Below are positions 45,604-59,142 of a DNA stretch of 64,000 nucleotides, piece after piece. This stretch comes from Erpobdella octoculata. Its lineage: Eukaryota; Annelida; Clitellata; Hirudinida; Erpobdellidae. The DNA is taken from assembly GCA_963978895.1 (NCBI GenBank), contig OZ022238.1:34694270-34758269 (forward strand). Reading direction: 5' to 3'. How positions within the stretch are numbered: position 1 is the stretch's first letter; every line of letters starts with the position of its first letter. The position numbers and the translations under genes were made by a program. The notes beneath the pieces were generated by a model. It saw only the letters and a list, made by a program, of their open reading frames with translations. It was not told the DNA's origin and did no database searches.

Positions 45604-47310
45604 CCCGTTTAGGACCAAAACTTTATTCATGAGATTTCTATTATTTTTTTGTTATTTTCAAGCTATTTGCTCATGTTTTAACAAATATATTTTTATTTCA
45701 AAGAAAACCTTGAAAATTCTCTGTGCTCGTTTTTCGAACGTTGGTCGTATAGACTACTGAAAATGACAAAATTTGTAAACGTCAAATTTTTTGTTCTCAA
45801 CGCAAACGTTATAAAATAAATGTTAGGCTATAAACAAAAAAGTTAAAAACACATATTTGACTTTTTCGGTAACACAGTTCAATAAAATCCAAAAATTAAA
45901 TCAGACAAGCAATTCATGATAGTCGTGTGTGGAAAGCCACAAAACATTTCTGATGAAGTCGTTTGCTTCACTTGGCACACATATACAAAGTATTTGTGCC
46001 ACAATTTCCTAGCTTAGAACGATCTTCTGTTTTCACCTTTTCCAGATTGTGTCCATGGCCATCATAACGAATGTCTGGTAGAACATTTCTTGATGCAAAA
46101 AATGTTGAAACTTCCCTGCAGCAAACATCTGACAACATACCGAAGAAATTCACGTTGATCCATTGTACCCCCAACTTTTACGTGCACTCTCCATGCAGCA
46201 ACTATGCAGATGTTGAGAGCGTGTGTTTAGAAACAGTACCACCATTTTTTAACCCGCATGTTAGGCCTATATTCGTTAAGAAATCTATCCAATAGATCGA
46301 CGACACCCATTGTCTTATTGTATGAATCAATCATAAGCGGGCAATTTACCTGGATATGCTTTCTGCCAGTCCGGGAGTAATGTTTCTTGGAGACGGTTGG
46401 TGTAACACCTAGATAGTTCGAAGCTACATAAACCGGTTTACTATCTTTCCACAAAGCCACGACGAGGTTTCCATTACCTCTGTAATCAAATGTTCCACGC
46501 TGTTCTTTTTTCATTGCCAAAGATTTCATCAACGTACAGTCTCGCAGACGATTTTCTCGAATTGTTCCGGTAACAGAAAAACCTTTGTTTTTCAATATAG
46601 TTAGAAGCTCCAAAGATGTGAAAAAATTTTCAAAAGTAACAGTGTGACATTCAGGCTGTTTTACAACTGCTGAACTACGGAACTCCCTAAACTTTCACCT
46701 GGTTGACAGTGACCTGAATCCTTGCCTGTATATAAAATGATTTGAAAAGAAAAACCGGATGATGACTCCAGGATCCAAAACTTATAACCAAACTTTACTG
46801 GTTTGTTTCTCATGTACATTTTAGAAGAATGTCTTCCAAAGTAAGGCAGCATCTGTTTGTCAACACTCAGGTTTTCTAGAAACACGCCAAATTGCAACAG
46901 CCTCATGTTCAACAAATCATAGAATGGATGGATTTTTGCTGCTTTGTCTCCTTTGGGCAAATTGGCATTGTCAGCCATGTGCAAGTTTTGTTTTATTGCT
47001 TCAAACTGTTGTCCCTCGAGGCATTATGTTAGACACGATGGAAACCCTGATGTCTTCATCTGTAGACCAGTAAAGACGCTGCCGCGGGATTGGATGATAA
47101 CGACTAAAAAGATGAATACCGGCAAACTGAGCCATCTCGTTTTCTGTTATTTCAAAAACATGGTTGTTCCGCTGAGCAGCATATTGTTTTGTTTCTTCCA
47201 CCATGTATAAATTTATTTCATCAGTATAAAATAGTTTGAACAGCTCATAGGGGTTTTTTCGAGCAAGGCGCTACTGTGGTGTTTCAGACTTGTTATGTAC
47301 TATTTTTGAA
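45604..47310 (-). pseudogene. piggyBac transposase, decayed copy with TTAA-flanked left end
   Basis: TTAA at 45600-45603 is followed by CCCGTTTAGGACC, a piggyBac-type terminus. The minus strand encodes piggyBac (PGBD) protein pieces: NPYELFKLFYTDEI, IHLFSRYHPIPRQRLYWSTD (47001-47204), the core (46661-46984; RNKPVKFGYKFWIL), VVDLLDRFLNEYRP (46227-46613) and the Cys-rich C-terminus (45968-46080). Several frames are broken: a Trp codon near the N-terminal side reads TAG and a C-terminal Cys codon reads TGA compared with the copy at 56590. The right terminus was not found. Confidence 0.8.
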
Positions 47311-47324
47311 GTGGTGATTCAAAT

Positions 47325-47815
47325 GATTCTTTCCTGCTCCAAATGCATTTCAATTCAAAAGACTTCTGCGATACATTTTCACAACTTCTGTGGAACCATA
47401 GTTCGCATCCATCGCACGTGATCATATCCTCATCAGTGCCGTTGTCCTTAATAAAATTCAGTTTGCAATGGCAGTACAATTTAATCTTTATTCTACTGGA
47501 GCTGATTTTAACAATTGGTCAAAACAATCCATTCTTGAGAACTTGCCTTCATTGAAGGCAAGTTCAATTTTCTGCTTCAAATCAGTTTGGTTGTACCTGC
47601 ATGTTGCCAGGTCTTTCCCCAATGCCAGAGTGACAGCGAATGCAATAGAGAAGGAACTGCAATCATTTCCACCTTCCTGGCGCTGGAGTTCAGATGTTTT
47701 ATTAGCAGTGTCTTTTTCGTGGAAATTTCCAGTTATATATGCAATTGTTCTTATGTCTGAAAAATTAAGTGTTCTTCATAAACTGTCATATACTTCCACT
47801 TCACAGTAGTCACAA
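47325..47815 (-). pseudogene. Ulp1-like (C48) cysteine protease plus PHD-finger fragment
   Basis: The minus strand reads VEVYDSL, one stop, then RTIAYITGN, ELQRQEGGNDCSSFSIAFAV and KQKIELAFNEGKFS. This matches the end of Ulp1-type domains (VYDS, then Q-GG-DC-F with the catalytic Cys). After a one-base frameshift it continues YCHC, DEDMITCDGCELWFHRSC, a PHD finger (CxC, CxxC, HxxC). This pairing is known from transposon-linked invertebrate proteins. It ends only tens of bases before the co-oriented piggyBac reading frame. Whether both belong to one element is not clear. Confidence 0.6.
47531..47557. repeat. Short perfect hairpin
   Basis: GAACTTGCCTTC and GAAGGCAAGTTC are perfect 12-bp inverted arms with a 3-bp loop, inside the Ulp1-like fragment. 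Confidence 0.8.
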
Positions 47816-48273
47816 AATCTGATGTAATGAAATAAAAGTAAGAAGTTAAATTTAGATGAAATTTCTCAGTTTTGTGTTTTAATAAAAACACAACTGAACC
47901 TGTTGCTGATTGTGATCCAGTGATCACCCCCTTTGTTAATTATTTGAATAAATGTATTAGAAGGGGTTTCTCCAGAGACCGTATATGTTCAGAATTGAAC
48001 CAATCGGATCCTCGGAGAACTTTGCAAACACTATTGGAAAAGGCTGGTTTTTCATTCATGCTGCAGGTTTTTTCGGTTATTTGTAATTAGATAATTGTGC
48101 AAACTTAAACCAAATCTGAAATTATGACTAATTATGAATTCAATTTTATCCACTTTATTGACTAAATCAATTTTTGTGACTGGTGGCTGTACGTCAACTT
48201 CGCATTTTTAGATGGTTTCGTTTTAGACCATGCTTCACATTCGATTTTGCGCCTCGAAAATGTATAAAAACTA
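47816..48273. other. Intergenic stretch between Ulp1/PHD and hAT remnants
   Basis: Contains a plus-strand open stretch (47872-48087) with NKCIRRGFSRDRICSELNQS that could be a further protein remnant. Not recognised. Confidence 0.3.
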
Positions 48274-49390
48274 GAGCTGTGAATCGATTAAAATTTTTAA
48301 TCGCATGAGATTAATCCATTGTTCGCAAAAATTAATCATTACTAACCGCAAACAAAATTTCAAATCATATTGTAAATTTAAAAATTAATTTGAAATAATA
48401 AGTGCATTTGTTCAATAACAATTTGAAATAACAAGTGCATTTATTCAATAACAATTTGGAATATGAAGTGCATTTATTCAAAATCATTTTTATTGTCATC
48501 ATTTCTTAGCCAGTTACTTAGTGAGACAAGTTTGTTAATGTTTTTAGCAGAGAGTGAAGCATGTTTTTGGTCACAATGTTCCCTGACAATGAAAATAATC
48601 TTTTGCACGAGACAGTTGTAGCTGGAGAAGCCAGGAATTTTCGTGCCAATTTCACTAAATTAGCATATGCACCTTTGTGCTTTCTCCACCATTCCAAAGG
48701 GCATTCAGACAGATCAATCTGCAGCTCATTTTTATATTGTTCAAAAGGAGAAGATCATCGTCATAATCCGAATCATCGATTTCCAGCATTTTTAGTTTTC
48801 TTGCTGGTGGTTCTAGATAAAAAATATTTATGAGATTAAATAATGACTTGGAAAAATAAATTAAATTTCTGTTGTTTAATTTTAGATTTTAATCTGAAAT
48901 AAATTATAAAACTTTGATAAAATAAAATACTAACCAGAAGTTGAATCGTTTGGTGTCAACTTATTATTCACACGTGCATGAAGCCCATGAAGCCTTTGTA
49001 GTTCTTTCCATACTTCTGCTCGTTCACTTTTCAGCAAACATTTCAAATTTTTAAAATGTGGATCCAATACAGTAGCCATATGAAGCCATTGAATGTTGAG
49101 ATTTTTTATCTTTTTGAGATCTTTGGTGAAAGCTGATTTAAAACGAATCATGTATGGAGTTTCGTCGTCTGTTATGTCCAATGAACGAAACAAATGGCAA
49201 AGTGTTGGCAATACCACTGAACTTTTCTCCTCCAAGTACTTAAGTCGCATATTTACAGGGTTCCAAAAGTGCCTGTATAATTTTCTATTTTTCCCACTCT
49301 GCATCACTTGGTAAATCAAAGGAGTGTTTATGTAGCGGAAGTGCCAGCGTTTTGATGATTGCTTCCCTGTTGTTTATAAGACGACTCAGT
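48274..49390 (-). pseudogene. hAT transposase remnant (ZBED-like) with one terminus
   Basis: The minus strand shows the middle part (49319-48930: FWNPVNMRLKYLEEKSSVVLP, then TVLDPHFKNL, the hAT LDPRFK-type motif) and, after a gap, the C-terminal dimerisation region (about 48780-48520: WWRKHKGAYANLVKLARKFL, SCKRLFSLSGNIVTK) with one frameshift. A hAT-like end TAGAGCTGTGAATCGATTAA is at 48274. The N-terminal part and the other terminus are missing; it abuts the MULE remnant. Confidence 0.75.
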
Positions 49391-49394
49391 ATTA

Positions 49395-50732
49395 GCTTCA
49401 TGAATGTTTCACAGCGGTGGCAAAAACAATGGCTGCTTCCGATGTAAGTGCAGTTTTTGAATGCCAACCTCAGTTCCTGGCGTCTGACACATCTGATCGG
49501 TCCGGAAACACGTGGCATCAAAGTATTCCACTAGATCATCCAGAGCTTCCAGGCCATATAATCTTCTATAAGCCCCGGATTCTGCACCTTACGCCACATG
49601 CTATGCGTTAGATGATAAAAACAACCATGCACTTTAACATGGTATCCAAAAACCTCTATGATGGCATTGATCGTGGCCTGTTCGAAGTCACAGACGGATT
49701 GCAGCTGCATAACTTCTCTTCCCATTTATGAATTTAGGCTGTCAACATCGTGGTACACACGTGGTCTTACCTAAATCCAGGATACTGCTGAAGTGCTGAG
49801 TGGTGCGCAGATCACATACAGCTGCTGAAACTGTGGTGGTGACATACAAAAGTTGCCGTCCATTAACCCGCTATCAGCCATGGCAAGGTGACGTAACTGT
49901 TCCGGCGAGCTGAATACCACGACTCGTTCTGCAGACGTCACTCCATTGTCAAAGATCAGAAAAGACTGTGAATTTTGTGAAGCCGTTTTCATCCATTTGT
50001 CAAAGAATCTGGCGTCTGAGAGGACTGCTGGTTCAGTGTCATTAAAACTATGTGCAATGCAAGTGGCAGCATTATTTACTTGTAACATAATGTTATGGAA
50101 ATATCTAAACCTATAATGTCAATAGTATTTTACCGTCTTAAGTTCAGTTTGACGCTGTCGAATCGCTCTATTTTCATGCGTACATCTCGTGACGCAGCTG
50201 TAATTCCAGCTGCAACACTTCTCCTGGTTGCGTTCGGACATCGCGTACTCGATCACGCATTGATATTTTCACTTTTTCGGCCGCCACGGCAGTGACAATG
50301 TCATCGTGACTGTGTGGAACTGTGACGTGGAGATTGCCACACTGTAAAAATACATTAGAACATTACGTTGCGTGTACAAAAAATGCATAAAAATACGTTA
50401 AAAACAAAAAGAATATTAAAAATGCCTATGTAAACTTGACTTTACTTAGTTGTCACCGCTCCTTTGCAGTTCACGGTCTTTCGTTGTGAGCATTCCCACC
50501 TAATCCTGTTTGGTTTCTCTTCCTTCTTTGTGTAAGAGTAACCATCATAGATCAACTTAAGACCACTGCGAGAAACTTTAACAAACTCCATCATGAAATA
50601 GCGAAATTGAACAATGCACATTGTCTGAACTCGTTTAAATAGACTTTCTTGGCTCAGAAAACATCGTACGAGTATTACTATGTAATCATTAACATGCGAA
50701 CGCCAGGTGCAAAACATCTTTGAGAAGGACAA
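49395..50732 (-). pseudogene. FLYWCH / MULE-type transposase remnant
   Basis: Minus strand, in order: a FLYWCH zinc-finger region (50442-50600; DGYSYTKKEEKPNRIRWECS with the NCKGAVTT Cys), a spacer with HVTVPHSHDD (50280-50340), then the MULE domain with LMDGNFCMSPPQF (49771-50088) and CDFEQATINAIIEVFG with HGCFYHLTHSMWRKVQ (49531-49725). Several frameshifts separate the pieces. The C-terminus is cut off where the hAT fragment begins near 49390. Confidence 0.75.
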
Positions 50733-50779
50733 CTGTTAATCCTAAGCTATAGAGCTTCAAAAAACCTGAAAGACTTTGT

Positions 50780-51245
50780 TATCAAGAGCAGTTGCAGCTG
50801 CCAATTCTGTTTTCACAATTGTTCTTGTAAGTCCAATTTTCTTTTTACTCATTATTTTGAAAAGCTTCACAGTTGTGAAAAATTATCACAATGGATATTG
50901 TAGCCATTATCAGGAAGCTCTAAAATAATGCTTGCACCAAGCTCTAACTTATTTGAATAGAATACTGTTTTTCCTTGGTATGCATCAAACTGGACTATAT
51001 ATCCAAAACGTGTACAGAAAGACCACACTTCATAGCCAAACCGATTCTTCCCAAAACATTTTTTCTGAGGCAAAAAAACATATTCACTAAGCAAAAGAAG
51101 AAAAGAAAACCCAGCTTTACCTTTCTGGGTGGCATATCAATATGTCGCATCTGTTATTCGGCTGACAAATTCATCGTGAAAATATATTTCAAAGAGTTCT
51201 ATTGATGTTGGGTTTTCTTCTATAAAATGTTTTGATGTAGATATC
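50780..51245 (-). pseudogene. Second piggyBac (PGBD-type) transposase remnant
   Basis: Minus-strand fragments resemble the piggyBac catalytic region: an N-terminal piece with IELFEIYFHDEFVSRI (51150-51215), then GYEVWSFCTRFGY and DAYQGKT (50930-51060), then DNFF and FKIMSKKKIGLT after a frameshift (50790-50900). The sequence between the two pieces is deleted. It differs from the copy at 45604, so it is another family. Confidence 0.65.
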
Positions 51246-51329
51246 CCCTGGATTTCCTTAGCCTTCAATTTAGGCAAGACTGTTTTTTAAGTACCTAGAA
51301 ATAAAGCATTCACCCAGTAATAACTTTTT

Positions 51330-51574
51330 AAATCATACCCGTTCCCGGTCGCTTTCTCGATCCCGGACACTCTCCCATTCCCGGTCGCTTTTTCTTTCGC
51401 TCTCAGTCGCTTTTCCGATTCCGCTCGCTCTCCCGCTCTGCTCATTTTGCGACCGATTTCAATGTTTTTTCACTATAATTTCTTCTCATTGACTCTCAAG
51501 GTTGTGTAGCAATGCATAAAGGACTTACATAGATACATACAATACATACAGACAGTCATTTTTATTTATATAGA
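51330..51574 (-). mobile_element. Helitron-like 5' end, reverse orientation, with purine/pyrimidine repeat
   Basis: Read on the minus strand, 51574 starts TCTATATAAATAAAAATG, followed by GACTGTCTGTATGTA, as in animal Helitron 5' ends. Downstream on that strand is a repetitive stretch (51338-51450) with GAGCGGGAGAGCGAGCGG-type words. The 3' end was not found. Confidence 0.4.
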
Positions 51575-51936
51575 TTATTACATGTCAATGAAAGTCACGT
51601 TTCTGCCTGACTGCTTAATAAATATTAAACATAAATGTGCAGTTAAAAATGTTTGAAGAAAAGTTAGTCAGCACTTATTACTTCCCGCAGTCATCGATTT
51701 TTTAGAACCCAAACGAGCACTTCTTTACACTTGTCATAATTTTGATCAATCAAAGCTCTGTTTAAGTTATTTACCAGTTAATAACTGGCAGTTATGTACA
51801 ATTTAATACTTCTGCAAATACTCTTTTTATTGTTGTAAATCAAATAAAAATTATTTGTATAATTTTAGAATATTAATTTGCAAAAAATTATATGAATTGA
51901 ATTTGTTCTGTGTTGATAGGATTGTTATACTTTCAG
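51575..51936. other. PPIL3: Upstream of the first visible PPIL3 exon
   Basis: Should contain or border the missing start-codon exon. No convincing ATG followed by a donor was found here, so the exon may lie farther upstream beyond the transposon remnants. Confidence 0.4.
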
Positions 51937-54678
<2,742 letters not shown>

Positions 54679-54859
54679 TTTAATACTGGGTTCTGTAACC
54701 AAAAAAATGCAAATAAATAATTTTTAGCTCATTCCAATTATGTTGAAAGCTTTGCACATTTAAATAACTATTTAGAGTTTGAAATTGTCTGAGATAAGTC
54801 TTTTGATATTGCAATTCAATGAAGCCGATGTTTAACAGGCTAGGTCAGGCTGGCACTAA

Positions 54860-55870
54860 AGTGTCTGGGGGGTCGCTGCTATTGCCCCGGCCGTTAGCCG
54901 TGGAAATAATCGGTAAAATTGCTACTGAGCCGGCAGTAAGTCTACCTAAAATTAAACCCTATCCCTACCCCTAACCTTTTAGAAAATATGTACATCTTTA
55001 TCAATTGATCGAAGAATCAATTGTTTTGGCAAAACCGCCGGCTCAGTAGCAATTTTACCGCTTATTGCCCCGGCAAACGGCGCCTACTGCCTTGGTAATA
55101 GTTATAACGGTCTGGGGGAAGAGGTCGCTGCTATTGCCCCGGCGGTTCGACGTGATTGCAATCGGTAAAATTGCTACTAACCCTAACCCTATCTTTACCC
55201 CTAAACCCTATCCTAGGTAGGAGCATAAAAATTTCAAAATATTTTTTTTTAATTTCATTAATATTTTTAAATAAAGGTACAAATTCTGGGTTTGAATTTA
55301 CCCTATAGTGTAAAAAAATAAAATTAAAGATAAAGCGAATCAAAGATCGCGTACCGCCGTGGTAATATGGTCGCTGCTATTGCCCCGGTGGTCGACGTGA
55401 TTGCAATGGTCGCTGCTATTGCCCCGGCGGTTCGACGTGATTACAATCGGTAAAATTGCTACTAACCCCAACTCTATCCCTAGCTCTAACCAGAACCCTA
55501 TCCCTACCCCTAAACCCTATCCTAGGTAGTAGCATAAAAATTTCAAAATAATTTTTTTTAAGTTTCATTAATATTTTTATATAAAGGGACAAATTCTGAG
55601 TTTGAATATACTATATAGTGTAAAAAAAAGTAAAATTAATAAAGATATAGCGAATCAAAGATCGCGTACCGCCGTGGCAATAGTATTAACGGATTGCAAT
55701 CGGTAAAATTGCTACTAACCCTATCCCTAGCTCTAAACCGAACCCTAACCCTATCCCTACCCTAAACCCCATCCTAGGTAGTAGCATAAAAATTTCAAAA
55801 TATTTTTTTTAAATTTTATTAATATTTTTATATAAAAGTACAAATTCTGAGTTCTTGATACACAAGATCA
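54860..55870 (+). repeat. Tandem ~250-bp repeat family with telomere-like CCCTAA words
   Basis: Three to four units share 'gtcgctgctattgccccggc', 'cggtaaaattgctactaacc', a CCCTAACCCTA-rich segment, 'cctaggtag(g/t)agcataaaa' and 'atcgcgtaccgccgtgg'. The first unit contains its own inverted copy: 'gctactgagccggc' near 54920 and 'gccggctcagtagc' near 55038. It looks like clustered palindromic MITE-type repeats rather than a chromosome end. Confidence 0.75.
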
Positions 55871-56029
55871 TGTTCAAAAAAGTTAAGGCCACTTAACAGC
55901 AGAATCTTACACCAGTCACCATTTGTTATGAGGGTGAGAGTGCAAACAATCATGATAATTTTGCAGAATATTTTTATCCCGCAAATTTAACGGAAGAGTA
56001 AATACTCAGTGGTTTTTATCAATTTTTCT
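55871..56029. other. Short unique spacer
   Basis: Between the 250-bp repeat cluster and the pyrimidine-rich repeat; nothing recognised. Confidence 0.4.
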
Positions 56030-56231
56030 TTCTTTTTTCATTCGCTCCCGTTTCTTTCCCCGTTTGCTTTTCAGCTCGCTTTCCCGCTTCCTGTTCCGCT
56101 CGCTCTCCCATTCTCTTTCGCTCTTCCACTCGCTTTGGCAATTCCGTTCGCTCTTCCGCTCCTTCTCCCGTTTGCTTTCTCGCTTGCTTTCTCGCTTGCT
56201 TTCCCGCTCCCACTCTTTTTCTCTCTTCCAC
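56030..56231. repeat. Imperfect 10-12-bp repeat rich in gctcgctttcc
   Basis: Pyrimidine-rich repetitive words (CGCTCTCCC, CGCTTGCTTT) would encode Arg/Lys/Glu-rich peptide on the minus strand. A related stretch is at 51338-51450 next to a Helitron-like end. The piggyBac copy at 56236 inserted at its right edge. Not regarded as a gene. Confidence 0.6.
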
Positions 56232-56235
56232 TTAA

Positions 56236-56866
56236 CCCGTTTAGGACCAAAACTTTAATTATATTTCTATTATTTTTTTTTGTTATTTCTAAGTTACTTG
56301 CTTATGTTTTAACAGATTTATTTTTAATTATTTTTTATTTGAAAGAAAACTTTGAAAATTCACTATGCTCGTTTTTCGAACGGTGGTCGTATAGGCTACT
56401 TAAAACGACAACATGTTTAAAAGTCATTTTTTTTGGTTCTCAATGCAAAAAATTATAAAATAAATTTTAGGTTATAAACAAAAAAGCTAAAAACACATTT
56501 CTGACTTTATTAATAGTAACACAGTTCAATAAAATCCAAAAATTTAACATTCAATAAATCAGTCAAGCAGTTCATGATAGTCGTTTCAGAACCGGAGTGT
56601 GTGGAAAGCACCAAAAGAATTCCGATGAAGTCGTTTGCAGCACTTGGCCCACATGTACAGTGTTTTGCCACAATTTTCCAGCTTGTAGCGACCTACTGTT
56701 TTCACCTTTTCCAGATCGTGACCATGGCCAGTTGCTGAATCTTCCCTATCGTTTTGTTTCTTCAACCGTGCATGAATTCATTTCATCGGTATAAAACAGC
56801 CTACATGGGGTTTTTCAAACAAAGCACCATTGTGGTGTTTCAAACTCGTTATTTATTATTTACCAT
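56236..56866 (-). mobile_element. piggyBac copy with large internal deletion (non-autonomous derivative)
   Basis: It follows TTAA (56232-56235) and starts CCCGTTTAGGACCAAAAC, the same end as the larger copy at 45604. Homology runs through the C-terminal Cys-rich coding region (56590-56730), then jumps to sequence equivalent to 47195-47290 of the larger copy. About 1.1 kb of the transposase is absent. The right terminus is missing; the element at 56875 begins just after homology ends. Confidence 0.75.
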
Positions 56867-56874
56867 CTAATCTA

Positions 56875-58889
56875 GGCAGTCGCACGGCTGAGACGCGCAG
56901 GCGAATCTCGCCAACCTATCTCTAGCCAATAAATTGGCAACATAGAAAAACGGGCCGTTAAAAGTGGGTGTACAAGAAAATGTATATCTCCGGATTTACT
57001 GGGTCAATTTTAAAAATGTTTACATCGATGAACTTGTAATAAAATCTTTCCTTTGATGAAGCTTATAAATAGCCTAAATTTTAAGTCATAATCCTTGAAC
57101 ATTAGTTCAAAGTAAATGGTTTTTCGAGAGCATTTATCTTTGTTATGAGTACTCCATCCGTTTTCATTTTTTCGCTATATTAAAGTTTACATATTGAACT
57201 ATCATGTCTGAAAATTTCAACTCTCTAGGCCGTTTACAAATTTAGATAATCGCTTTTGCATAGATGCATATCATAGAATTTGATGCGGTCGCAGCGAAGT
57301 TCTACTAGAATCTAGATAATTTGATCTAGCGTGTTCATATTTTAATAAAATTATTACTAATACTCCATTCGTTTTCATTTTTTGCTATATTAAAGTTTAC
57401 ATATTGAACTATCATGTCTGAAAATTTCATCTCTCTAGGCCGTTTACAAATTTAGATAATCGATTTTGCATAAACGCACTTTTTAGAATTTGATGCGGTC
57501 GTAGCGAAGTTCAAAGTAAGTGGTTTTTCGAAAGCATTTATCTTTGTTATGAATACTCCATCCGTTTTCATTTTTTCACTATATTAAAGTTTACATATTG
57601 AACTATCATGTCTGAAAATTTCAACTCTCTAGCCCGTTTACAAATTTAGATAATCGCTTTTGCATAAACGCACTTTTTAGAATTTGATGCGGTTGTAGCG
57701 AAGTTCTAGAGACTACACCTAAGGCGTCCTAGGCGTGCACTATGAATTGATCTAGCGTGTTCATATTTTCATAAAATTATTACTAATACTCCACCCGTTT
57801 TCATTTTTTCGCTATATTAAAGTTTACATATTGAACTATCATGTCTGAAAATTTCAATTCTCTAGACCGTCTACAAATTTAGATAATCGCTTTTGCATAA
57901 ACGCACTTTTTAGAATTTGATGCGGTCGTAACGAAGTTCAAAGTAAGTGGTTTTTTTCGAAAGCATTTATCTTTGTTATGAATACTCCATCCGTTTTAAT
58001 TTTTTCGCTATATTAAAGTTTACATATTGAACTATCATGTCTGAAAATTTCAACTCTCTAGACCGTCTACAAATTTAGATAATCGCTTTTGCATAAACGC
58101 ACTTTAAGATTTGTATGTGACAGACAACTTACAAGTTATGGCGCGAACACCAGATTGTAAGTATAACGTCGTAAACATTAAAGTAACTAAGGCTTAGTAA
58201 CTAAGGTAGTGATGGACATTTTCAGTCAAGTATAGTTGGCTACATTTGACAAGTTGAAACTATCATTCATTTTCAGTTTTCCACTGTCATCCAAGCGTTC
58301 TCCATGACAGACAGCCACAGTAACTCCGCCTTGCATTGGCAAGGAAAAGGAGGAGGGGGCAATTTAAAAATCAAGTTATGATAAGTTACAGAAAGTAATT
58401 GACTGCGACCTACATCATGAACATCATGATCATGAACAAATAACAGAGTCTTAAAAAAACAAACAGACGACGAACTGTCGCTACATTTTGTTTGTTTTAT
58501 TAATAAATGTTTTAAATTATGTGGTGTTTTTAGTTATTCTTTTATCTATTAGCTGGATTAATAATTACTTGAAAATATAAAATTATATTGGCTTTGTAAG
58601 GCTGTATAGAATTGAAAGATACAAAGAGTAATATAATGTAAGCTATACGCGAGCTCGGCCTGTAATGTGCTATCGCGCATGGGAAACGACATACATGCGT
58701 TTGGTCATTTTTAATGCTCATTCAGGCTTAGAGATGGGATCCGACGCGTGAACTTCAAATCGATATAACTTCGTTAATATAACACGTAGAAGAAAAATTT
58801 TGGTAAATTTCGTTTTCTATTGTGGTTATCTTTAATAAAAATATAAATTTTAATTATTTTTTTTATATTAAATTTTTCCGTGCGACTCC
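56875..58889. mobile_element. Unassigned DNA transposon with 8-bp target duplication carrying a satellite array
   Basis: The left end GGCAGTCGCACGG and the right end (read backwards GGAGTCGCACGG) are inverted repeats differing by one base. The direct 8-bp flank CTAATCTA is present on both sides (56867-56874 and 58890-58897). No transposase frame is visible. The interior is mostly a tandem repeat (57130-58110). The TIR does not match the hAT ends seen elsewhere in the window; hAT, P and Merlin all make duplications of about 8 bp, so the superfamily is open. Confidence 0.7.
57130..58110 (+). repeat. Tandem array of ~190-240-bp units inside the TIR element
   Basis: Five units begin near 57145, 57359, 57550, 57787 and 57982. 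Each contains 'ctatattaaagtttacat', 'gaactatcatgtctgaaaat', 'ttagataatcg' and 'tttgatgcggtcg'. Two linker types join the core units: one with 'gaaagcatttatctttgtta' and one with 'gatctagcgtgttcatattt'. Confidence 0.85.
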
Positions 58890-58897
58890 CTAATCTA

Positions 58898-59134
58898 ATC
58901 TGGGCTCGGCCCGTTTTTAGAGGCTAAAATTTCTATACTTGGCTCTTCCCACCTTGACTTCAGGTTTGGCCCGTCTGGAAACCTCAATTGTGTAAAAGAC
59001 TATAAACTATTATTTAAAAAAATGAAGACCTCAAAATCACGGCTTAGCCCGGCTCGTGCTGTTTTTTAATCCATAGAGCCCTAAACGGATTTTTTAGACC
59101 CGGTCCGGCGTAATTCATAGGCAGAAAATTTCAG
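58898..59134. repeat. GGCCCG-rich repetitive host of the hAT insertion, left part
   Basis: Carries GGCTCGGCCCG, GCCCGGCTCG and CCCGGTCCGGCG words and resumes after the hAT at 60268 (AGGCCCGAACTGGCCCG). Looks like an older element into which the hAT at 59143 inserted; its ends were not resolved. Confidence 0.4.
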
Positions 59135-59142
59135 GCCTGGCT

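Noticed and set aside
47343..47809. Plus-strand frames as a novel gene
   Set aside because: The minus strand carries recognisable Ulp1 and PHD motifs; the plus frames are shadows.
54940..55790. Telomeric or subtelomeric repeat
   Set aside because: CCCTAA words are short parts of a 250-bp repeat unit and not an uninterrupted array.
56009..56458. 149-codon plus-strand frame rich in Phe/Leu/Pro
   Set aside because: Translation of the pyrimidine-rich repeat running into the piggyBac terminus.
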